Assembly (NCBI RefSeq): GCF_964340395.1
Contig: NC_135571.1
Coordinates: forward strand, 11,856,440 to 11,916,439
Source: Glandiceps talaboti
Taxonomy: Eukaryota; Hemichordata; Enteropneusta; Spengelidae
Reading direction: 5' to 3'
Length of the DNA: 60,000 bases
In this document: positions 50,101-59,723 of the stretch, piece after piece
Layout of the letters: each line of letters begins with the position of its first letter
Numbering within the stretch: the stretch's first letter is position 1
The notes under the pieces: model-generated
Seen by the model: the letters and a program-made list of their open reading frames with translations, nothing else
Databases searched by the model: none
Told to the model about the DNA's origin: nothing
Program-made: the position numbers and the translations under genes

Positions 50101-53100
50101 TTTGAGCTGTAAGTACCACAACATCATGGTATTTCAAAACTGTGACAAACTGATCCGTCTCACCAATACCTTCAACAGTAGTCACTGGAAATATCTGTCT
50201 GAAGGCATCTCTCTGTTGCTCGATCAAACTGTGTGTTGGTACAATGAAAATGACTTTGAAAGTTTCCCCTAGTTCTCTTGCCAGGTCGTGGTGATTTTTG
50301 CACACTGCAGCTGCTGTTAAGGTCTTCCCACTTCCAGTAGGTGCACATATGATATAGTTATTCCCGTTTATTCCAGGTTCTGCTAACTCCTTTTGATATT
50401 CTCGTAGTTTTAGGTCACCTGTTCTATATTCATCTTGTCGGAATGAGGAACAGAGGCCTGGTTCCAAGTACTCATCCATACATAGCGCATTCATTACTTC
50501 TAACTTTTCAGGGTTTGGTGTATTCCTTCTTACTGCACCACTATACATTAATTGTTTGGAACCAATGAATTCATCATGAACAATGCATTGTTGGATGTCA
50601 ACTTGTCTTCCATCTTGCCTTCCCACACTTCTACATGGATCTCGTTCTGATGATTCAACTTGTAGACATTCGTTAAACGTAACTGCTAAATCTGATCTTT
50701 CTACCTCAGCCAACAACTCATACAAAAAGTCAGGTTCTTCAGCACTCAGGTAACCAGTCTTGACTAATTGCTCAAATAAATCCATACTTCTTTCCACAGT
50801 TTCCAACTTTCCTCGAGGATCCAATTCAGAACACACATACTTCATAACTTTTAATTCTTGTCTAGTAAGACCTTCACTAATTCTTCTTAATGCTTCAAGA
50901 AAGGTAGAGAATCTTGATGTCTGTGACTTTGTCTCATAAGATGCCTTGTCTTCAATCAATTTCTTGTCTTCAGCTACACTGCATGGTACCCAAAGGTCTT
51001 CTATAGATGTCTGCATTGAATTTTCAACAGTTGGATGTGAGTCCAACCTATTTTTTGGACTTCCCACACTTCTACATGGATCTTGTTCTGATGAGTCAAC
51101 TTGTAGCCCTGATTGACATTGGCTAAACATACCTGCTAAATCTGCTCTTCCTACCTCAGCCAACAACTCATACAAAAAGTCTGGTTCTTCAGCACTCAGG
51201 TAACCAGTCTCAACTAAAAGCCCAAATAAATCCATACTTCTTTCCACAGTTTCCAATTTTACATGAGAAACCAAGCCAGAACACACAAACTTCATAACTT
51301 TAAATTCTTGTCTAGTAAGACCTTCACTAATTCTTCTTAATGCTTCAAGAAAGGTAGAGAATCTTGATGTCTGTGACTTTGTCTCATAAGATGCCTTGTC
51401 TTCAATCAATTTCTTGTCTTCAGCTACACTGCATGGTACCCAAACGTCTTCTGTGGATGTCTGCATTGAATTTTCAACAGTTGGATGTGAATCCAACCTA
51501 TTTTTTGGATCATCAGATTGTCTTCCTCCTTGCTGGTCACAACTCAGAGGTCTCTGAGTGAAAACTTTTCCTCTCTTGTCTAACTCTTCCTTTACCCTCT
51601 GCAGTTCATCTTTCAGGTGTTCATTTTCAGAAGATATACCACCAATCACTTTACGATCAAACATCAGTTGGTCAATCTCACTTTGGAGCTGCACATCAAT
51701 CTGAGATTTTTCCAATAAGTCCTCAGGACAATTCAAGTTGTCTTCAGTTTTCTTCATTTCCGTTTTCAGGTCTTTGCAAGGTAACCCAAGGTCTTCTGTC
51801 GATGTCTGCATTGGATTTTCAACAGTTGGATGTGATTCCAACCTATTTTTTTGATCATCAGATTTTCTTTCTTCTTGGTCACAACTCAAAAGTCTCTGTG
51901 TAAAAGCTTTTTCTTTTTTTTCCATCTCTTCTTTTAGCCTCTTAACTTCAACTTTCAGCACTTCCTTTTCAGAAGATATGCCATCACTCACATCAAGCTG
52001 CTTTTGGAGATGCACATTTTCAATCTGAGATTTTTCCAACAATTTCTCAAGACATTTAATTTTGTCTTCAGTTTTCTCCATTTCCATTTTCAGGTCCTTG
52101 CAAGGTAACCCAAGGTCTTCTGTGGATGTCTGCATTGAATTTTCAACAGTTGGATGTGATTCAAACCTATTTTTTGGATCATCAGATTTACTTCCTCCTT
52201 GATCACAACTCGAAGGTCTCCAAGTGAAAACTTTTCCCCTCTTGTCTAACTCTTCCTTTAACCTCTGCAGTTCATCTTTCAGGTGTTCATTTTCAGAAGA
52301 TATGCCACCAATCACTTTACCAACAAGCACCAGTTGGTCAATCTCACTTTGGAGCTGCATATTTTTAATCTGACATTTTTCAAACAATTCGTCAAGACAT
52401 TTAATCTTGTGTTCAGTTTTCTTCATTTCCATTTTCAGGTCCTTGTTCTCCTTCACTGCATTTCTTGATAATTCCTCCACAGAGGTAAACATGACTTCTT
52501 TTTCTCTACCTATCAAGTCTGAGTCTGAGGCTCTCCTGACCAATTCACCTGTAATGTTGAAATATATTTCTTATTTTTGAACATTTTACCGAAAGATAGC
52601 ATTGACTAACAAAACACTTCCTCCTCCCTCACAATACAGTCTCCATTTCTATGAAGAAAATAGTGACAATGCCATTGTAGCACAACATATTGAAATCCAT
52701 GCTGTTATTTTATAAAGATGAAATATTCCTTTCAGTATTATGTAGATCTACCAAGTAGTTTTGAAGTTTTACTTGTTTACCAAAACTCAGAAATTACGTA
52801 CAATGATTGCATAAACATCTGATAAACTTTCTTCAAATACTAATTATGTTAAAGGGATGGCTGCTTCATGGTGTGTGGGATTTGAATAAAAAATATAAAT
52901 GTCCAAGTGTAGATGGATTTTGTGATTCATTGAATGCTGGAAAATGATAATTGTCATCAAATCTTACTGAATATGTTGGCAAAGCTGGTAGTGAAGAAAT
53001 ATATATCATATTATAGTAATACTCAATTGTGTACAATCTTCACATCAAATGGTTTCTCTCAGATAGTAGAATTATTGCACTTGTAACTTGACTCATGTTG

Positions 53101-53562
53101 TCACTCCAGCCAAACTGTTTTCAAAGTGACTATAAGTGTCTTGTTAACTACCAACTGAATTGTCTGTATGCCTAAGCTATATATCTGGGTAAATTGGTAA
53201 CTGATTGTCCAGGTTTCTAATGTCATCACTAGAAGTAAAATCCCCTCTAAAATAGACCTCACAATACACAGTTTACACATATTTACTAAACACTGACACA
53301 TGTAAAGTGTAGTGTGAAGCATGACCTTGAACTGGGGGGGGTGACAATGGAATTTGACAGTGATCATATAACACATAACTAAGAAGATACAATGAAAAAG
53401 AAATTGATCAGATGAAATATCTTTCTTTTTAGGCATAACTTCCATTTCACTGATCTGATCATTTCATTTGAACAATTTTCCACCTACATAATACCCTAAG
53501 TAAAATCTCTACCAAACACCAAGACAATCGGTCTGCCTGTAAGTTGTTTACACACACACACA

Positions 53563-53629
<67 letters not shown>

Positions 53630-56600
53630 ATGCCTATTAAAGTTCTACTGAACTACCACTGTGTTCAGTTGTCCTTTTAAAAAAATGGAATTAAATTAAA
53701 GGAGTACAATTAACATAAAAGACGACAATTATATCCGGTCTATTGAAAATATTCTTTCACATCATTATACTGAGGCAAAGTTGAATGTATGGTTCTCTAG
53801 ACTATTTGTTACGAAAGTTATACCAGTAATTACTAACCTCTATTAGAAACATGTATCCAGCTATCTGTGTGATCGCCAATCTTTACTGCTAATAGTCCAA
53901 ACTGTTTTAACCGCACTGGTCTTTTCTCTAGTACCTTCTTCAGGTTACTGACGGCAGATGTTGGAATCTGAAATATTACGATGACGCTACCAGGCTTTAA
54001 ACCAGTCAGATTAATGTACTCCCTTGGTATTCCGATTTCCATTTCTAGAACATGTCTGAATTCATCAAGTGTGGTACGTGGAAAATCCGATAAAGTTCCA
54101 CGAAATTCATAAGACACAGATGTATGCCCCGGTGCTGTTAAAAACAAATAAAGATCACATCTGATTTGAATACCTTCATAAGGACAAAACACAAGCCTTT
54201 TCGACTACATACGTTATCAGAATGCAAAATTCTGTCTACCAATCCATACAATTTATCAGTAAATTTCATTAAGATGCAAAGAAAATTTGAAGTTTGAATT
54301 CTTAAAATCATACTGTCCCTCATTGGGTGAAATGATTGACTTTTTCAGTTCTTTTCAAAACTTTCCATGTTTTGATCAAACATTTCTCATGTTATTCATG
54401 TCGGAAAGGGTAAAAAATTACAAAAGTATCGACCGAATAAATTAAATTGGTATCTATCGGCATGTTTTCTTTGTTTGTTCATGTATACAGAGAGTCTTAA
54501 TTTGTGTACTACGTACGTTTCATGTTTCCATTCTATGGGGACTGAGTATGCAATAATGTTTTCGGTATTGCACTGCAGTAGTATGCACACACACTGGTGC
54601 AAGTCTCTGGTACATATGTAATAATTTATCTGTATCACCAGGGTTATATTACAAAAAATATTTGCAGTTCTACTAAAAAAAATATTCTTTTCCCAAAAGG
54701 TGTGTTAATTGAGCCTGTGACTTGGCTTTGTCATTAGAGTTTTCATCACCACAACCTTACATGTACATCTACCCACAGACTTGTCTGTGATCTACCAAAC
54801 GAAATAATGAGTCCTCACCTGTGCTATGTTCAGATATATAAAAACATAAACTATCCGGTCTCGTCAGGGCATAGTCATACACCTTTTGGTACAAATCATA
54901 TCTGTCAATTTTGCACAGGATTATTTGCAAGTAGAACAAGTTATTTGGAGAGAGATAATTCAGCATTTGTAGTCTCCTGAAGAGCTGCTTTCCAGACTTT
55001 ATTTTCTCTAATATACTGTCAGGTATGGCAGTAGAACCCTCTGACAGTGGATCTAGGAAACAGAAAAAGGCAGAACAGTATTTGAGTTCATATTTTAACA
55101 ATAAACCACCCCCTGGGGATGGTATACCAAGAGGTTTTGACCAGTGAATGAAATATATGCACGAACGATAGCGAGTGCATATATTGAGTTCACTGGTCAA
55201 AACCGAGTGGTATACCATTCTCAGGGTGGTTTATCACTATTATATTATACCAGTATATTGAAAATATAGGAAACAAGATAAGACGCAACGTTTTCTGGTT
55301 TCATTTGCGCCCCATCCCTGCACGGACTACAACGTTCATAGACAAACAGTCAACATCAAAATTTGGATGCATGCCAACTGTGCATTATTACTCATTTTAG
55401 ACGCGCTAGTTCGATGTCTGGACCAATCAGACCTCTCGATTTGCGCCATCAATATACTGGTATAATATAATACACAATTAACAATACAATGAACTTTTAA
55501 ATAAAGCATGTTCATGGACTCTGAGTTCATTCTTAGTGATGACTATTTCTACTTTAATACAGGGTCAAAAAAAATGTTTAGAAGTAAATCCCAAACTTTT
55601 GCTGACATCTCATCAGCATCGACAAGACCCCAGTGAAGGCTTGTCAGAACCGAGGTCAATATCTCTACTGCATTTTCGCCAAAATCTTACCACACTGTTC
55701 TCCCCGCTTCACTCCTGTGAGACAACTCCTCTCCTTGCCCAAAAACTAACAATTGATTCACTACATGCTTGTCAGGCGTAGTTTGACTGATATTACTTAA
55801 GGTACAATGGTGGCAGTGATGGGATATTGTAAAAAAATCATAAAATAATATAACGTTAGAAAATATATTTAGTCAAAATAAACTCTGACATCCAACAATT
55901 AAATATCTAAATTATGGCCTTCCGCCAATTACTGATTCTTAGAATTGCCTAGCCTCCTCTAGAGGAGGCGTATCAGGACCAAAACATAAACATGTAGTAG
56001 GAAAGTCTATTCAAACAGAAACACCGAAGTAAATATAACAATGAACGATTAGCCGACATCTACATCGGATTTTAATCAGATGGGGCTGGGATATAATTCT
56101 ATTTCAATAATGTGTTATGTAAATGAACTTACCTCTGTGGACAAGAAACTTGGCATCATCTAACTCTTCATCACTAAGTGCTTTACTTAAGTGCAACAGC
56201 ATAGAGGTGTATCCAATGTTTGGACCAATGCTTTGGTACCTAGCCTGAGAATGTGGCTCTTTCCTTTCCAGATGTTGAACTGCTTCAGTAGTATTGCCTG
56301 TACTGGGACTTTGCTCACAACCTAACAGTTCTGCACTGATCTTATTGTCATTCTTTAATCTAATAGGCTCAGTCAGTTGGTTTTCGGACTGAGAAAGAGT
56401 GTCACCTTCTGTGGCAGTAAGTCCACTTGTCTGACTGGAACTCAGACTTGGCTGGCCAAGTACCTGTTTGGGGTTGGTCTCATCAGTTCCCTCTGAACCA
56501 TATCCACTGTTTGTGTCAACTGATCGATGACTGCTCGTTAGGTCATTTTGCTTGCCAGTGCCTAGTATAGAATTGTTCATTTCATCATCATGACTCATCA

Positions 56601-57339
56601 TGCCAGCCAGTGCCTTAAGGTTGGTTTCATCCTCATCATCTGATGTATCTAATGTTGCCTGCAGTTGGTCAACTAGTTGTTTAGGATCAGTATTATCATC
56701 CATCTCTGAAGTGGGTGTTATATCACCTGATGTGTGATTTCTCTGGGAGTGCGAGTCATTTTGTTTGTATGTACTGTTTGCTACAGTTCTTTCCTCCTCG
56801 TTGCTATGGTTGCCAACAAGATGTTTTAGATTCACTTCATCCTCATCATCTGATTCTTCAAGCACATTGTCCTTGCCAAGGTCTTGAATTGGCTTATTCT
56901 GATGAAATTTTGGCGTGGGCTTACCTTGCTCTGTCGTAGATTCTTGACTGCAGTCTGAGTTTGTAAAGCTGTCACATGTTAGAGTAAATGTGGATGGGTC
57001 AGTGGAACATTCCTCATCATCTTCTCCTAACAACTCTTGTTCTTCATTATCAACAATCTCATTTTCCACAACTGCATTTTTAGACCCAGTGGCATTATCT
57101 TCAGATAAAATGTCATTCTGCTTTTTGTCAGGACCCATATTATTTCTTAGAGGAAGTGAAGCAAGTGTATCAAATCCAAAGCTTTCCCCTAGTTTGATTC
57201 TGGAAGGGTTGTCTGATGTTGAATTATCAGTCTCAGAAATTACTGTCGATTCTATTCCATTGATGCTATCACCCTCATGAAAGTCTGTTCTTTCACCCTT
57301 TCTTTGGAATTCTTGAGGAATGATAAAGCTGGTTGCCAT
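42803..57339 (-). CDS. RIG-I-like receptor with three DEDs, a TRADD-N-like module and coiled-coil repeats
   Basis: RLRs are cytosolic sensors of viral-type RNA that signal through death-fold domains. Nine exons join in phase: 56133-57339, 54819-55052, 53838-54134, 49306-52548, 48747-48920, 47962-48142, 47593-47716, 46428-46659 and 42803-42996, encoding 1,961 residues. The start ATG has an ideal context (ACCATGG). Order: acidic low-complexity N-terminus (1-370) with an internal ~70-residue duplication; DED1 (about 377-465); TRADD-N-like domain (about 482-575); three coiled-coil units (about 612-950); DED2 (about 973-1056); DED3 (about 1123-1205); helicase with APTGSGKT (1315-1322), DECH (1417-1420), LSAS (1457-1460), [11 protein letters not shown] (1731-1741) and QARGRAR (1761-1767); C-terminal domain with Cys1850, 1853, 1902 and 1907. 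All catalytic motifs look intact. Vertebrate RLRs have two CARDs instead of DEDs and are about half as long. Confidence 0.9.
43200..45030. repeat. 68-bp minisatellite in the last RLR intron
   Basis: About 27 copies of 'aagaaggttgacttattctc' + 'agtacctgtaatagcatttt' + 'acctcatgctagagggtcaa' + 'aatagaac'. In the sense strand each unit reads TATTACAGGTACTGAG, which contains both an acceptor-like TTACAG and a donor-like CAG|GTACTG. Confidence 0.97.
46428..46659 (-). CDS. RLR exon 8: bridging helix and first half of C-terminal domain
   Basis: Encodes [20 protein letters not shown], then [20 protein letters not shown] and [14 protein letters not shown] is the first zinc Cys pair. It enters in phase 0 and leaves in phase 1 at ATAG|gtaagg. 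Confidence 0.92.
46770..46829. mobile_element. Terminal fragment of the foldback family at 59724-59931
   Basis: Ends 'acatcggattttaatcagat' + 'tg', identical to the terminus of the 59.7-kb hairpin. It shares 'aatgaacgattagccgacat' with the fragment at 56036-56080. Confidence 0.75.
46836..47142. repeat. (ACAT)n/(AC)n compound microsatellite
   Basis: Long CATA runs end in a pure (AC)n at about 47103-47142. The Cys/Val/Tyr-rich minus-strand ORFs here are artefacts. Confidence 0.97.
47593..47716 (-). CDS. RLR exon 7: pincer/bridging helices
   Basis: Encodes [20 protein letters not shown], then [20 protein letters not shown], entering in phase 2 and leaving in phase 0 at CAA|gtgagt. It corresponds to the V-shaped pincer between the helicase and the C-terminal domain. 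Confidence 0.88.
47962..48142 (-). CDS. RLR exon 6: helicase motifs V and VI
   Basis: Encodes [20 protein letters not shown], then [13 protein letters not shown] and [20 protein letters not shown]. Motif [12 protein letters not shown] and motif VI QxRGRxR are conserved with RIG-I (QTRGRGRAR). Confidence 0.95.
48295..48418. repeat. Two-copy ~60-bp tandem duplication
   Basis: 'ggaaattccagccaaccaca' or 'gaaattccagccaaccaca' + 'gagacctatg' is repeated in an RLR intron. Confidence 0.85.
48747..48920 (-). CDS. RLR exon 5: helicase domain 2 start
   Basis: Encodes [20 protein letters not shown], then [20 protein letters not shown] and [13 protein letters not shown]. It matches RIG-I motif IV (VKTRALVDAL) and the following helix. 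Phase 1 to 1. Confidence 0.92.
49015..49260. repeat. Dispersed repeat family Y, copy 2
   Basis: Second copy of the family described at 26740, with 'gagtacccacactgacac', 'catgcaataatatttatggt' and 'ttggtgcaagtaatcaatgg'. Confidence 0.65.
49306..52548 (-). CDS. RLR exon 4: coiled-coil repeats, DED2, DED3 and helicase domain 1
   Basis: A single 3,243-nt exon, exceptional in length here, phase 1 to 1. In order it encodes three units of [17 protein letters not shown]...[16 protein letters not shown] coiled coil; DED2 and DED3, each with [19 protein letters not shown] and [10 protein letters not shown], ending ADL or SDL; then helicase domain 1 with Walker [24 protein letters not shown] and GLSAS, and the helicase insertion. 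A linker [20 protein letters not shown] recurs four times (starts near 52177, 51853, 51508 and 51058). No premature stop was found. Confidence 0.95.
50626..51508 (-). repeat. Tandem duplication of the DED-linker module (~450 bp unit)
   Basis: Unit 1 (51508 to about 51059) and unit 2 (about 51058-50626) share long identical coding blocks, e.g. [20 protein letters not shown] and [20 protein letters not shown]. The two DEDs differ mainly after helix 2 (VSHVKLE against DPRGKLE) and at the RADL/RSDL end. Confidence 0.95.
51434..52450 (-). repeat. Triplicated coiled-coil coding unit (~325-350 bp)
   Basis: Three successive units begin (C)[11 protein letters not shown], (C)[11 protein letters not shown] and (C)[11 protein letters not shown]. 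Each passes through [11 protein letters not shown]-like and [13 protein letters not shown]-like heptads to a SCDQ...SDD linker. The middle unit is the most diverged and lacks the [11 protein letters not shown] insert. Confidence 0.93.
52549..53837. other. RLR intron 3 with repeats
   Basis: No exon seen. Holds a microsatellite-tailed dispersed element at 53440-53640. The rest is unremarkable AT-rich sequence. Confidence 0.7.
53440..53640. mobile_element. Microsatellite-tailed dispersed element, copy 1
   Basis: 'aacaattttccacctacata', 'caaacaccaagacaatcggt' and 'ctgcctgtaagttgtttaca' lead into (AC)n(TC)n at 53551-53625. The same ordered words occur at 57808-57985. The layout of conserved body, imidazole-like 'aatcggtc' box and terminal microsatellite recalls non-autonomous elements known in invertebrates. 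Confidence 0.65.
53838..54134 (-). CDS. RLR exon 3: TRADD-N-like domain
   Basis: A symmetrical phase 1-1 exon of 99 codons: [20 protein letters not shown], then [40 protein letters not shown] and [15 protein letters not shown]. The beta-helix-beta layout with a central GSVIVxFxIP strand resembles TRADD-N-type domains of metazoan immunity and apoptosis proteins. The assignment is by pattern and is moderate. Confidence 0.7.
54480..54620. repeat. Dispersed repeat family Y, copy 3
   Basis: Contains 'gggactgagtatgcaataat', 'gttttcggtattgcactgca' and 'cactggtgcaagt', as in copies 1 and 2. Confidence 0.6.
54819..55052 (-). CDS. RLR exon 2: body of DED1
   Basis: A symmetrical phase 1-1 exon of 78 codons encoding [20 protein letters not shown], then [20 protein letters not shown] and [20 protein letters not shown]. 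Together with the last residues of exon 1 ([20 protein letters not shown]) it makes a six-helix DED. The end motif reads DRYDLY in place of the usual RxDLL. Confidence 0.88.
55102..55233. mobile_element. 132-bp foldback hairpin in RLR intron 1
   Basis: TAAACCACCCCCTGGGGATG with GTATACCAAGAGGTTTTGAC at the left is mirrored by GTCAAAACCGAGTGGTATAC and CATTCTCAGGGTGGTTTA at the right. The loop is 'gaacgatagcgagt'. Confidence 0.92.
55238..55472. mobile_element. ~235-bp inverted-repeat element abutting the hairpin
   Basis: 'tattatattataccagtata' + 'ttg' (55238-55260) is repeated in inverse as 'caatatactggtataatata' (55450-55469). It directly follows the hairpin at 55102-55233, so the two could be parts of one composite element. 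Confidence 0.75.
56036..56080. mobile_element. Terminal fragment of the foldback family at 59724-59931
   Basis: Carries 'aatgaacgattagccgacat' and 'ctacatcggattttaatcag', identical to the fragment at 46770-46829. Confidence 0.75.
56133..57339 (-). CDS. RLR exon 1: acidic repeated N-terminus and start of DED1
   Basis: Begins [20 protein letters not shown] at an ACCATGG context and runs 402 codons plus one base to HRG|gtaagt. The first ~370 residues are Ser/Asp/Glu/Asn-rich and probably disordered. An internal ~70-residue duplication (about 159-226 and 229-297) carries [15 protein letters not shown] and [15 protein letters not shown], with KQND and TDPKQLV or TNPKQVL words in each. The final part ([20 protein letters not shown]) is helix 1-2 of DED1. 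Confidence 0.88.
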
Positions 57340-57764
57340 GGTGATGTGGCAAGTTTATAAAAACATACTACTCATTCTTGAGCCAGAGCAGTGAACGAAT
57401 TTAATACTCAAGCTTGCAAAAAAGTTTATTTTATCAGGTTGAATTTGCTGATAACCACCTGAATCAACAATCACTTTCAACATAGAATGACCTACAGAAA
57501 AGAGAGAAAAAGACCAGAATCACATAACTCATAATCATATTTCATAAGTGATTACACCCAGATAATCGGTAACTTTGGAATTATGGATTTTAGACCAAGA
57601 ACACTCACTTTTTAGTCCAAATTTACATATCACTCATGGAATCATCATGTCATGAAGAATTCTTGTGCTAAACACCCCTATTAAAAGAATGTTCTCATTC
57701 AATTTCATATCAGTAGTAGTTTTTGAGTTTATATATGGGAGGGGTTTTTTTTAAATCAGACATT

Positions 57765-57922
57765 TTTTTTTACCCAAATCACACACCTGTGATACGATAA
57801 TTTTACTTTGAACAATTTTCCAACTACACACCAAAAGTAATGTCCCCCCCAAATACCAAGGTAATCGGTCGGGCAGTTTTTTACTTTAAGTTGTTCACAC
57901 ACATACACAGACAGACAGACAG

Positions 57923-57983
<61 letters not shown>

Positions 57984-58000
57984 CATGCCTATAGCATTAC
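57765..58000. mobile_element. Microsatellite-tailed dispersed element, copy 2
   Basis: 'aacaattttccaactacaca', 'caaataccaaggtaatcggt' and 'aagttgttcacaca' precede a pure (AC)n at 57926-57979. It parallels 53440-53640. Confidence 0.65.
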
Positions 58001-59039
58001 TGAACTTCATAAGTTCAGTTGTGGTGAAAAGCAAAAAAAATAGTACCAATGTCACAAATAGCGCAACGGTATTTTTTTAAATGCTTTTTCAGAAGCCAGC
58101 CCATCCCTATTTTAGACATTTCAGCCAAATCTGCCAAGTGGTTTTGGAATGACATATTTTGACCAAAAAAGACACATTTCAAGAGCTAATTTGACTATCA
58201 CTGATGGGATCATCATGTCATGAACTTCTTCACCTACACATTGCTAAGAACATCCCCAACTAAATTTCAGACCAATCGGCACAAAAGTTTTTTAGCTTAG
58301 ATTTTTTACCAAAAAATTTTTTTTTTTACCAAAATCACACACCTCAGTGATGTGATCATTTTGATTTGAACAAACTAGACACCCAAAGTAACATCACCAA
58401 CAAGTTTCACTGCAAACAGACTTATTTCATGGTTACTGTCATAGCAGTGGTCCAGTGTTGCCTAAATATGGAGTATTAGCAGAATGCATATGTGTTAGTT
58501 GAACAATAAATATTCTGTGATTATTTATCTGAAAGTAATGGCAATTAGGAGACATGAATAGTTATGTTGTCTGCTGACTTAACATGGGACAACACTGGAT
58601 CACTGATGATAAGACAGTCATACAATAATGAATGATTGTGAAAATGATTATATTTGGTGTTGCTTGGCAATAGGGAACTTGCAAATCCTCCATGTTGAAT
58701 GTTGCATCATGGGAAATGTGATAATAAATACTAATCAAATAGTATTGTAAACAGTATTGTTACATTGTTCGTAACCACAAATAATCAATTCATATAGTCA
58801 CCCTGACCTTTGTGGGAGGTTTATCTTATTGGTAGCTTCAGATTAGGTATTGCGATAACCACAGAAAATCCCATAGTCCTTTGCATCTGAGCATGCTCAG
58901 TCTGGATTGCAAGTTCCCAATTCCCTGACATATATGTGATGCAAATCATGAAATGGCTCTCCAGAAGTACCCAAAGTTTATTCAATAACATTGTCACTCC
59001 CTGTTTCGTCGGAGGATTTCTGCAGGTTACAAAAGCATA

Positions 59040-59290
59040 TGGCAGCATTATCAATTATTGGCAATCATTGACAACTTAGGGGTAAGATAAGTTCCATACC
59101 TGGGCATGTGGCTACAAATGCCTACCAAAGATGGCGAAATATATCAATTATTGACAATCATTGACAACTTATTAGGGGCAAGATAAGTAGGGCATAGGAC
59201 ATAACTGGTGACTACAAAAACATGCCCAACAATATGGCGGCATATCAATTATTGCCAATCATTGACAACTTCAGGGCAAAATTGGAAATT
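59040..59290. repeat. Three-copy ~90-110 bp tandem repeat
   Basis: 'tatcaattattg-caatcattgacaactta' recurs at about 59050, 59142 and 59245, each followed by 'ggg-aagataag' or 'gggcaaa' and a 'gatggcg' or 'tatggcgg' word. Confidence 0.85.
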
Positions 59291-59339
59291 GTTTGACAGT
59301 TGCAAATCAGTAAGTCGTTTGTTAGTGCTAAGATTAAAA

Positions 59340-59525
59340 AGCCAGTGTGTAGTGAGAAAAAAGAACTCTTTTTGCCACGTTAATGCCATGCATTTACTAC
59401 ATATAGCAAACATTCTTTCATTTCTTGATTTGACTAAATTTTTAAAATATTTGTATTCAGGGGTACAAAAAACTGATAATTTATAGTACATCGTTTTTGT
59501 AGGATGAGATCTAAAATGGTTCATC
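59340..59525. repeat. Dispersed repeat copy (pair with 25255-25445)
   Basis: Second member of the pair described at 25255-25445. Confidence 0.6.
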
Positions 59526-59723
59526 CAAGCCCCATCACAAATCTAAAACTGGTTTTATTTTCGTACGTTGAAATATTGATCTCGCCCCTTCATTTACAAA
59601 GATGTATAAAGTTCACTACTCCCAAACCTAGTCCTGCTTGCATAAGCTTACGGAGTAATCCAGGACTCGATTCTGACAATTGTCCCTAACCGGTGTTTAG
59701 AGTCAAGTCAGCAATATAGACTC

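Larger units (their letters stand above)
57340..59723. other. Upstream region of the RLR gene, repeats only
   Basis: No exon supported. A TATAAA on the coding strand lies only ~15-20 nt before the ATG (57354-57359) and is too close to be a promoter TATA box for that start. Holds the microsatellite-tailed element (57765-58000), a diverged repeat pair (about 57590-57740 and 58170-58320, 'atcatcatgtcatgaa') and the triplication at 59040-59290. Confidence 0.6.
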
